Positions 9,719 to 16,964 of a stretch of 21,583 nucleotides of DNA are shown here, one piece after another (position 1 is the first letter of the stretch; each line of letters opens with the position of its first letter). Below the pieces are notes generated by a model. That model was not told where the DNA came from, searched no databases, and saw only the letters and a program-made list of their open reading frames with translations. Made by a program: the position numbers and the translations under genes. The DNA comes from Penium margaritaceum (Eukaryota; Streptophyta; Zygnematophyceae; Desmidiales; Peniaceae). Location: positions 1,758 to 23,340 of the forward strand of contig SZWC01002396.1 of the NCBI GenBank assembly GCA_023375785.1. Direction: 5' to 3'.

Positions 9719-10154
9719 CCATGCACGCACACACGCACGCATGCACGCACATATGCACACACGCACACATGCACGCACGCATGCACGCACGCACGCACGC
9801 ACGCACAATGCACGCACGCACGCACGCATGCACGCACGCACGCACGCACGCACAATGCACGCACGCACGCACGCATGCACGCACGCACGCACGCACGCAC
9901 GCACGTACGCACGCACAATGCACACACGCATGCACGCACGCACGCACGCACGCACAATGCACGCACGCACGCACGCATGCACGCACGCACGCACGCACGC
10001 ACGCACGTACGCACGCACAATGCACACACGCATGCACGCATGCATGCACGCACGCACACACGCATGCACGCAAGCACGCACGCACACACGCACGTACACA
10101 CGCACGCACGCACACACGCAAGCATGCACGCACGCACGCAAGCACGCACGCACT
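9718..10154. repeat. (ACGC)n microsatellite with a ~102-bp higher-order repeat
   Basis: Tract of ACGC/GCAC tetranucleotides with ATGC, ACAC, CGTACG and CAATG variants. The variant string around cgtacgcacgcacaatg followed by cacacacgcatgc occurs near 9905-9930 and again near 10007-10032. This shows block duplication with a period of about 102 bp. Element 2 begins directly at its right edge. Long Cys/Ala/Arg/Val or Thr/His ORFs here are repeat artefacts. Confidence 0.95.
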
Positions 10155-10370
10155 TGTTGGTTTGTGTGGCTTCCACCCGTCACGACCGACATTGCTAGTT
10201 TACCGATATACCCACATTTGGGGTATATGGCAGAGGAGAGCGTGAGGACACGACGGGCCTCCGCACTGCACCGAGACTTCTCCAGCACCTACGACAGCGC
10301 CGGCGAGACGCGGTCGATGCGTTCCGGCAGCCATGTGGGTTTGTCCGGAGGTAGGAGAGTTTTCTCGGTG

Positions 10371-10419
10371 GGTTCAGACCCGTGCACCTGGTTGATTGTA
10401 CCGGTGCGACGAGGAGACC
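10371..10419 (+). other. Hairpin unit, LTR type 1
   Basis: Flanks are GGTTCAGACCCG and ACGAGGAGACC around a 26-nt core. The core stem is GCACC (10384-10388), bulged T, GGT, 7-nt loop, ACC, GGTGC (10403-10407). Copies in the 3' LTR are 17379-17427 (one upper pair is a G/T wobble) and a truncated one ending at 17217 before the N. Confidence 0.75.
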
Positions 10420-10515
10420 CGATGGCTATTCTAGGGCTTCCGATGTTCGGAAAGCCGTCTGCGATGTCTTGACGTTGATTCCGAGATGTTTTGGCACTAC
10501 TCATATTTTCTCGGT

Positions 10516-10564
10516 GGTCGAGACCCGGGCACTCGGAGAGTTGTTCCGGTGCCTCGAGGAGACC
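10516..10564 (+). other. Hairpin unit, LTR type 2
   Basis: Flanks are GGTCGAGACCCG and TCGAGGAGACC around a 26-nt core. The core stem is GGCAC (10528-10532), bulged T, CGGA, 7-nt loop, TCCG, GTGCC (10549-10553). The next bases on each side allow an outer GTGGTC/GACCAC pairing. The copy in the 3' LTR is 17524-17572. Confidence 0.75.
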
Positions 10565-10665
10565 ACCTTTGTTACTCTCGTGGCGTATGCAGTGTGTTCT
10601 CCCTGTTGACTCATTTGGGTTCAGCAGGGGTGACGGGGCCCGGTGCGGTTAGCTGCCGGCGCCCT

Positions 10666-10673
10666 TATATAAG
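10666..10673 (+). promoter_or_regulatory. TATA box of element 2 LTR
   Basis: TATATAAG lies in a GC-rich context, 157 bp before the primer site. It is conserved in the right LTR at 17674-17681. The likely transcription start is about 25-35 bp downstream, within the LTR. Confidence 0.75.
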
Positions 10674-10822
10674 CCCGCTAGGGGCTCATTTGTAATCTCT
10701 CCTTGTTCTTTATATTCAGCATTCTAGACTTAGCCAAATTCTTGCCGTCTTGCATTGCACTCACACACATAGCTTATGTTCGTTCTTGCATGGGCCTGCA
10801 TGCCCTAAAATTGTTTCCAATT

Positions 10823-10834
10823 TGGTATCAGAGC
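10823..10834 (+). other. Primer binding site of element 2
   Basis: TGGTATCAGAGC lies three bases after the 5' LTR end. It is identical to the site of element 1 and complementary to initiator-Met tRNA in plant copia elements. Confidence 0.93.
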
Positions 10835-12120
10835 ACATGGGGGCGTGTGAGCAGCAGAAGTAGCAGCAGTGGACAGAACGCAAAGAGAACGTGTCACATG
10901 GCGCCACACCGGCAGCAGTGTGAGGGAGCGTAAAGCGACAGCACGCGAACGCCACAGGGGCGGTGAGAAGCAGCAGTAGCAGCACCTGTTGGCAGTTGCA
11001 GTGTGCACGAGCAGCAGCGACGCAGCAGCAGCTTGTAGCCGTGGTAGCAGCGAGCAGCAGCAGCGAGCAGAAGCAGCAACGTGCAGCAGCAAGCAACGCC
11101 GCAGCAGTAGCAAAAGCAGCAGCAGTAGTAATAGCAGCAGCAGTAGCAGAAGCAGCAGTAGCAGCAGTAGCAGCCACATCAGTAGCAGCAACAGCAACAG
11201 TAGCAGCAGCAGCAACCGCAACAGCGTGTAGAGCAGAAGGGAAAAAAAAACAGAAGCAGCAGTAGCGTGCAGCAGTAGTAGCCGCTGCGGTAGCAGCAAG
11301 CAGTAGCCGCAGCTGTTGCGCACAGCAACAGCAGCAGCAGCTACTACAGCAGCGTCGGCAGTAGAAGCAGCGTGCAGCAGTAGCAGTCTCGGCGGCAACA
11401 GCAAGCAGCATCAACAGTTGCTGCGTAGAGCAACAGCAGCAGCAGAAGTAGTAGCAGCACCAGAAGCAGCAGCAGCAACAGCAACCGGAGCAGCTGCACC
11501 TGCCGCTGCAACTGCTGCTGCCGCTGCGAGGAGGGCCTCGCAGCCCTCCTCTGATCGAGGGGGTCCTCTGAGGGGGCCCCGCTTGCACCCCCCCTCCCTT
11601 CCTCCTCTTCTTAGGGGGGCCCTCGGAGGGCCTTGCCAAGCCCCTCCGAGGGACCCTTCGGAGGGGGCCCGTCGGCCTCGTGGGCCCCCTCGGCCTCGTC
11701 GGCCCCGTCGGCCCCGTCGGCCGACCGACGGAGGGGCCGGGTCAGAGGGGCAGATAGGACTCCCCCCCTCTCGCTCCCACCTTCCCCCCCACACCCACTC
11801 GCTCACTCGCTCGCTCGCTGAGCGAGCGAGCAAACGTGCACAGGAGGGAGGGCCGGACAAGCCGGACACCCCCCCTTCTTATCTTCTCCATTCGCCCACC
11901 TTCTGGGCAATAGAGAAAAGGGGGGGGGGGTGAGTCACCAAAAATACAAAAAGGGGTACGCCTGAAAGCAAGTGAAAAAAAAAGAAAAGATAATACAAGC
12001 AAAAAAAAGGCGAGGGCCTAAGACGAACAGAAGGGAGACCTAAAAAAAAGGGGGTCGAGGGTGAGGACAAAAGAAAAAAAAGGAGGGGGGTGGCCTAAGA
12101 TAAGACAAAAAAAAGGAAAA
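10835..12120 (+). other. 5' leader of element 2: CAG-rich, GC-rich inverted repeats, then A/G-rich
   Basis: About 10840-11530 is dominated by CAG/AGC/TAG trinucleotides. About 11530-11760 is GGGCC/CCCTCGG-rich with strong inverted repeats, such as CCCCTCCGA (11641-11649) pairing with TCGGAGGGG (11658-11666). An 11-bp arm palindrome of GCTC units with a single central base lies at 11809-11831. About 11915-12130 is an A- and G-rich purine stretch. No convincing start codon context or protein domain is seen. The polySer, polyAla and polyGln open frames follow from composition. Confidence 0.7.
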
Positions 12121-12690
12121 CAAAAGGGGGGGAATCGTCCAAATACTACCGCCCCAGTAGCAGCAGCTTTTGTCGCAGCCATAGCGGTGGCGGGTGGAGT
12201 TGCAACGACTACTTAGTGAGAGGCAATTGCAGCTACGTTTCTACTTCGTCCTTCCCCACTGACGACGGTTTGTGCGTCGGCGGCTATTTCCACTTCGAGA
12301 CGTGTCTTAGACTGGCGTCTCCCTGGGGCCCGTGGATTGGTGCGCACACTTCACCCTGTGGGATCGACGGCGGATTCGAGTCTTACCGTCTTCGAGGGCT
12401 GGGTCGTCTACCGCTTGGAGCAGCAGCCACACCTGCAGCCGCCACCTCTTCTCGTCTTGGAGCAGTCTTCGCTCCATTCGTGGTAGCAGCATTGGTCGCC
12501 GCGGCTAGTCAGACTCGCGTCTCCGGGTGTGTTGTGGTAGTGCAGCTCTTCCCGTCTGGTCACGTTTGCTGACCCGGGCGCCGTGACCTCCAGGAGTGAT
12601 AGTACCTACGGGCCTCATTCTCTCCCGTGGCTTGGTGTTTACCACCGGGAGTAGGTGCCCTTGGCACCTATCCATCGTCCAGCGCACGAG
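12121..12690 (+). pseudogene. N-terminal extension of the gag-like frame of element 2, stop-interrupted
   Basis: The frame of the downstream zinc-knuckle ORF stays protein-like upstream to about 12121. It includes segments such as VFEGWVVYRLEQQPHLQ and LPWLGVYHRE. It is interrupted only by TAG (12214), TGA (12217), TAG (12484), TAG (12538) and TAG (12652), first base given. The TAGs fall where Gln would fit the local composition, for example between HSW and QHW. In normal Gag the capsid part precedes the zinc knuckle, so this stretch is the likely remnant of that part. No recognisable Gag family motif was found, and the assignment is inferred from frame and composition. Confidence 0.5.
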
Positions 12691-14808
12691 ATGAGTGCGC
12701 GGACATCTAAGCAGGCGCCCTGCGCATTTGCGTGCTACTACTGTGGTGATGGACGTCATGGTTGGCGTCACTGTTGGACGCGCCCTCCCGGCTGGCATCC
12801 ACCTTGGTTACAGCCTCGTCCGAGCCTGCGTCCACCGCAGCATACGGATCTGCCGGCGTTGGTAGATCCCCTAGCTAGACCTCTGGCGAGCATATTCGCT
12901 GAGATCCACGGCCTCCGACAGACGGTGCACCGGCTCTGTGACCTTGTCGTCAGTGAGCGTGCTTCTGATACTCGTTTGTCGACGGCCTCTTCGATCACAT
13001 CTCCTCCACCCTCTCCTCCTTCGTCATCCGACGGTGTACCTTCACCCCCATCTGCCAGCGAGTCTCAGGCTGCCACCATCCTTTCGATCCTCCACTCTGT
13101 TGCGACCACGACACCACCTTGCGATGACATGTCTTCATGTAGTCGTTCCAGTCGAGTGGCCCCGCGACGTCGGCGTCAACGCTCCGCACGCCGTGCTCGC
13201 GCCGGTTTCGATACATCCTCCACCTCCTCGGCTTCCATTGTTGTACTTGTTGAGTGGGAGTGTGGTCATCAGACAGTGCCTATGCCCGTAGCGACAGTAG
13301 CCGCACCCCCGCCGTCCCGCCGTGCCTTAGCGTCAGCCGAGGCAGATGCAGATGACAGGGTGGCAGTACATGACGTGGAGTCTGATCCCGCCATGGAGGT
13401 CATGGTGCAGACTTGCGTATCATCAAGCTCAACTTCCACGTCCGGGCTGGATCCAGATCTGCTACAGCAGCAGGTTGTGTCAGGAGGAGTGCGGGCCCGG
13501 CGTCCCTCGGTGGTGCCACTCGCGGCTCCTACCGGTGGCGTCCCGGCGGTCGCACAGGGGTCCCGTACGGATCCGGATGCCTCTTGCGGAGTTTTGGCGG
13601 AGTTTGTGCAGCAGGCTCACACGATCCCGGTGGAGGTTCCAGTGCAGGAGATATGCGTGTCATCGAGGTTGACATCCACGCTCGGACAGGAGCCGGTCGT
13701 TCTGCAGCAGCAGGTCACCTCAGGAGGAGTGCAGGCACAGTGTCCCTGGACTGTGCCACTCCCGGCTCCATCTCGTGGAGGCCTAGGACTTTCGGGGGAG
13801 AGTGTACAGACGACTCACACGACTCCGGCAGATGTTGGAGTACTTGGGACTTGCATGTCATTGAGATCGACATCTACGCTGGGGCAACAGCCGGACATTG
13901 TGCATCAGCACATTGCATCGGGAGGAGTGCAGGGCGCGCGTGCCTTGACGATGCCACTCGCGACTCCGACCACTAGCGGTCTGGTGGTGGCACAGCAGTC
14001 TTGTGTGGATCGGGATGCCCCACACGGATCTCCAGGGGCGTTGGCGCATGATGTTCACACCAGTACGATAGTAGACGCAGTGCATGCGCAGAGTCAGTTG
14101 GTTGATCTTTTGGAGGTTGAGGCATTCTTGAGAGCAGCAGTTCTGAGAGACATCGCTGGGACATATGCTACAGCAGACATACCAGGCTCCACCGTCTCAT
14201 CTGCGGTACATGAGGACCAGCTTCAGCGTGAGGAGTCGTCCACCTTCCCACAGTCTCCGGGTTCCCGTACCCACGACGGAGCAACGACATACATGACGGA
14301 GTCAGATGATGATCCATACTCTATCATCGAGCAGGTGGTAGCGACCAGCGTTCCCGGCGAGACAGTTCGTGAGCGCCAGCTACGCTTGTTGGTCGCCTTG
14401 ACGGACATTGCTGAGCCGGAGCCCTATACACCTGTGTCCATTATGACGGCAGTCGAGGATACCGGAGCAGATCCATACATGCAGATTGAGTCACCTCGTC
14501 AGCAGGAGCTGAGTTCTGCCCCCTCGATTTCACCTCTTGGTGACGCTACCGATCACATCAACGCTGAGAGTGGCAGTACCTGCACGGACGACGCTTCCAC
14601 ATGCTCTACGGACTCTGACAACTCCTCCTTCTCCTTCTCTCTTGGCATACGACCGCTCACTCCTCGCATGATGGACACGAGCTGTGATGTGGATGCGACA
14701 CCTGCAGCTGCATCCGATGTTCCAGCGTCTCAGCACACTGCGAGCTTGGTTGACCCCAAGGAGGATGCAGCAGCACCAGTTCTATCGTCTTCAACAGCAG
14801 AGATGTAG
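12691..14808 (+). CDS. Gag-like protein with N-terminal CCHC zinc knuckle and internal repeats (705 aa)
   Basis: Start chosen at the ATG at 12691 (MSARTSK). The only upstream in-frame option is a GTG right after a TAG at 12652. Residues 15-28 form a CX2CX4HX4C zinc knuckle (CYYCGDGRHGWRHC), the RNA-binding module of Gag nucleocapsids, followed by a Pro/Trp-rich patch. A hydrophobic/helical segment (about residues 60-90, ASIFAEIHGLRQTVHRL), a Ser/Pro/Arg-rich basic stretch (around RRRRQRSARRARA), three imperfect repeats (about residues 234-447) and an acidic Ser/Thr-rich C-terminus follow. No protease DSG, integrase or YxDD motif is present. The frame continues past the TAG at 14806, so the visible end may be premature. 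Its likely role is packaging of the element RNA. Function beyond RNA binding is unknown. Confidence 0.7.
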   Translation: MSARTSKQAPCAFACYYCGDGRHGWRHCWTRPPGWHPPWLQPRPSLRPPQHTDLPALVDPLARPLASIFAEIHGLRQTVHRLCDLVVSERASDTRLSTASSITSPPPSPPSSSDGVPSPPSASESQAATILSILHSVATTTPPCDDMSSCSRSSRVAPRRRRQRSARRARAGFDTSSTSSASIVVLVEWECGHQTVPMPVATVAAPPPSRRALASAEADADDRVAVHDVESDPAMEVMVQTCVSSSSTSTSGLDPDLLQQQVVSGGVRARRPSVVPLAAPTGGVPAVAQGSRTDPDASCGVLAEFVQQAHTIPVEVPVQEICVSSRLTSTLGQEPVVLQQQVTSGGVQAQCPWTVPLPAPSRGGLGLSGESVQTTHTTPADVGVLGTCMSLRSTSTLGQQPDIVHQHIASGGVQGARALTMPLATPTTSGLVVAQQSCVDRDAPHGSPGALAHDVHTSTIVDAVHAQSQLVDLLEVEAFLRAAVLRDIAGTYATADIPGSTVSSAVHEDQLQREESSTFPQSPGSRTHDGATTYMTESDDDPYSIIEQVVATSVPGETVRERQLRLLVALTDIAEPEPYTPVSIMTAVEDTGADPYMQIESPRQQELSSAPSISPLGDATDHINAESGSTCTDDASTCSTDSDNSSFSFSLGIRPLTPRMMDTSCDVDATPAAASDVPASQHTASLVDPKEDAAAPVLSSSTAEM
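13390..14030 (+). repeat. Three imperfect protein-coding repeats in the gag-like ORF
   Basis: Repeats start near 13390, 13630 and 13828, with offsets of 240 bp (80 aa) and 198 bp (66 aa). Each has the pattern C-[VM]-S-S/L-x2-[TS]-S-T, then a Gln-rich block (LLQQQV, VLQQQV, IVHQHI), SGGV, and a PL.(A)P block. Units are diverged at both DNA and protein level but keep the frame, so duplication was in coding sequence and old. Confidence 0.8.
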
Positions 14809-15409
14809 ATGGCGCTGTACTCACGAGTTGTGGAGTCTGCATCTGCAGCATCCAGTGAGGCAGAGTTTATTCTACACCAGGTCGACATGGGCCACCTCGA
14901 CATGTCCGAGGCAGATTATGCTAATCTGTAGGAGCGTGTAGTCATGCTACAGCGGGAGATGGTGGCAGCGCGTGAGGGATTCTCAGAGGAGGGCAGCATC
15001 ACTTGTACCGGCAACAGTAGTGATGCTGAGCGTGCCTTCGGCTTCCGCCATCCCGGCTCCTGTCGACCCCATCATCGCTCCTCCTTCGTCTGCTGCCGTC
15101 ACGCACCTTCATCCACCCGACTCACCTGCCCCATCTTCATCTTCATCCACAAGTGGTGATCCGGTTCATCGCTCCAGCTCTCCTTTTCTGGCACTACACC
15201 CTTGTGTCTCAGGGTCTCCTATCCCATATCGGAGGCCAGCTCTGCCACTTCATCCACGCATGCATGCTGCTCGTCCATTCCCGTTCCTCCGGCGTACACA
15301 GATGCAACGCGGCAGTGCGGAGGCAGGAGAGACTGTGAGTTGGGACCCTTGGCAGTCACGCGAGGACTGGTATACCCCAGGTGATGCAGATTCACGTGAG
15401 GAGTTGTAG
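14809..15409 (+). pseudogene. C-terminal continuation of the gag-like protein, interrupted
   Basis: After TAG (14806) the same frame continues (MALYSRVVESASAASSEAEF, then HLDMSEADYANL) to a TAG at 14929-14931, and then with heptad-like ERVVMLQREMVAAREGF. Between about 14990 and 15050 the coding character moves to the +1 frame, a Pro/Ser/His-rich stretch open from 14972 to a TAG at 15407-15409. From 15384 another frame is open through the next 120 codons, so the true C-terminus cannot be fixed. The combination of two in-frame TAGs and at least one frameshift shows a decayed copy. Confidence 0.5.
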
Positions 15410-16275
15410 CCGGAGACACCACTTCGTCTTTGAGGAAGGGAGTCGACTCGCAGGTGACAGGGGGAGCTGTCTCTACATGATGGATACACCACATGACTCA
15501 TCACCCATGATCTATTCAGCTACGACATCAGCATCTCCATCGAGGAAATCGCTGCCAGGTTCATCTGCCCAGGGGGAGTGTTGTGTGGACCTCGACCTGA
15601 CGCGACGCCATGGGAGATGCATGGCGAGGTCCATGCTCTGTTGTGAGCATCTACAGCATCCCGCATGTGCCTCACGCTACGTGCCTGCACAGTTGCATAT
15701 AGATGGTAGCACACTGTTGGTCGAGACCCGGACACTTGGTGCATTGCACCAGTNAGGCCAGCTCCGCCACTTCATCCACGCACGCGTGCTGCTCGCCCAT
15801 TCCCGTTCCTCCGGCGTACACAGATGCATCGCGGCAGTGCGGAGGCAGGAGAGACTGTGAGTTGGGACCCTTGGCAGTCACGCGAGGACTGGTATACCCC
15901 AGGTGATGCAGATTCACGTGAGGAGTTGTAGCCGGAGACACCACTTCGTCTTTGAGGGAGGGAGTCGACTCACAGGTGACAGGGGGAGTTGTCTCTACAT
16001 GATGGATACACTACATGACTCATCGCCTAGGATCTGTTCAGCTACGACATCAGCATCTCCATCGAGGACATCGCTGCCAAGTTCATCTACCCAGGGGGAG
16101 TGTTGTGTGGACCTCGACCTGACGCGACACCATGGGAGATGCATGGCGAGGTCCATGCTCTGTTTTGAGCATCTAAAGCATCCCGCATGTGCCTCACGCT
16201 ACGTGCATGCGCAGTTGCATACAGATGGTAGCACACTGTTGGTCGAGACCCGGACACTTGGTGCATTGCACCAGT
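15233..16275. repeat. 521-bp direct duplication joined by a single N (at 15754)
   Basis: 15233-15753 and 15755-16275 have equal length and are near identical, and they contain the same features (end of gag-like region, PPT-like site, first hairpin unit). The left copy stops inside the hairpin, at ...GCACCAGT, and the right copy continues past it. This is the same signature as at 4365 and 17218, probably an unmerged contig overlap. Confidence 0.9.
15571..15583 (+). other. Internal PPT/LTR-start-like sequence
   Basis: AGGGGGAG followed by TGTTG, identical to the real PPT/LTR junction at 16957-16969. It occurs again in the duplicated block at 16093-16105. It lies near the end of the coding region. 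It may be a second polypurine tract or the scar of an older LTR end. Confidence 0.4.
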
Positions 16276-16828
16276 GTCACGAGGAGACCATGTGATCGTG
16301 TGTCTTAGTGTGTCGCTATACTGTGTGTGGCATGTGCATGCCAGCTGTTGGTCGAGACCCGGACACTTGGTGCATTGCACCAGTGTCACGAGGAGACCAT
16401 GTGATCGTGTGTCTTAGTGTGTCGCTATACTGTGTGTGGCATGTGCATGCCAGCTGTTGGTCGAGACACGGACACGTTGTGCATTGCACTAGTGTCACGA
16501 GGAGACCATGTGATCGGGTGTCTTAGTGTGTCGCTATACTGTGTGTGGCATATGCATGCGAGCTGTTGGTCGAGACCCGGACACGTGGTGCATTGCACCC
16601 GTGTTACGAGGAGATCCTCCCTTGATCCTGTGTTTGGATGATACTATTGAGTTGGATTTCTCGTAGTGGTCGAGACCCGGACCCTGGTACCGCCAGTGTC
16701 ACGAGGAGACCATCTTGTCCTCTGACATGTGTATGATGTGCATTACACTGGTTTGTGTGCGTGTGCATCACTCCTCTCATGGTCGAGACCCAGACACTTG
16801 GTGGGCTGTGCCAGTGTCCAGGGAGACC
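16241..16828 (+). repeat. Tandem array of hairpin units (period about 109 bp)
   Basis: Six units start at 16241, 16350, 16459, 16568, 16668 and 16781 (spacing 109, 109, 109, 100, 113). A truncated unit sits at 15719 before the N. Each has the GGTCGAGACCC flank, a core (26 nt; 21 nt in the fifth) and a (C)GAGGAGACC-type flank. The first two cores are GACACT, bulged T, GGTGC, ATT loop, GCACC, AGTGTC. The fourth has ACACG pairing with CGTGT, a compensatory pair change. The spacer between the first copies (about 60 bp) carries its own TGGCATG/CATGCCA inverted repeat. Confidence 0.88.
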
Positions 16829-16956
16829 CTAGATGGATAGCAGACGAGTGTGTGTGTGTGTGTTTGTGCGAGTTGACTCATGCATGTTATGACTTGCCAT
16901 GCATTGTTGTTCCATGCCTTCGCTCATTCGTTCTGGCGTGGACGGCTATGTCAGCC
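16829..16956 (+). other. Gap between hairpin array and PPT, nothing coding
   Basis: It contains a short (TG)n run near 16850-16865 and unique-looking sequence leading into the polypurine tract. No motif was recognised. Confidence 0.5.
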
Positions 16957-16964
16957 AGGGGGAG
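16957..16964 (+). other. Polypurine tract of element 2
   Basis: AGGGGGAG directly precedes the 3' LTR start TGTTGG. It would prime plus-strand synthesis. Confidence 0.88.

Larger units (their letters stand above)
10155..10819 (+). repeat. 5' LTR of element 2
   Basis: It starts TGTTGGTTTGTGTGG and ends TTTCCA, three bases before the primer site. It contains two of the 49-nt hairpin units (10371-10419 and 10516-10564) and a TATA box at 10666. It matches 16965-17827 at about 95% once the duplication in the right copy is discounted. Confidence 0.92.

Noticed and set aside
9528..10288. Long Cys/Ala/Val/Arg and Thr/His ORFs of about 170-240 aa, on both strands
   Set aside because: Pure translations of the (ACGC)n tract. 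All frames are open because the tetranucleotide lacks stops.
10835..11310. PolyGln protein with many TAG codons read through in the element 2 leader
   Set aside because: The same bases are equally open as polySer or polyAla. Frame choice is arbitrary in (CAG)n DNA, so these TAGs were left out of the stop count.
12216..12572. 118-aa plus-strand ORF with a hydrophobic C-terminal half
   Set aside because: No ATG at its apparent start (GTG). The neighbouring frame is continuous with the zinc-knuckle ORF and looks more protein-like, so this is probably a shadow.
16241..16828. CRISPR-like array (repeats with spacers)
   Set aside because: The spacers are themselves near-identical copies, the period includes the spacer, units also occur in LTRs, and the context is a eukaryotic retrotransposon.
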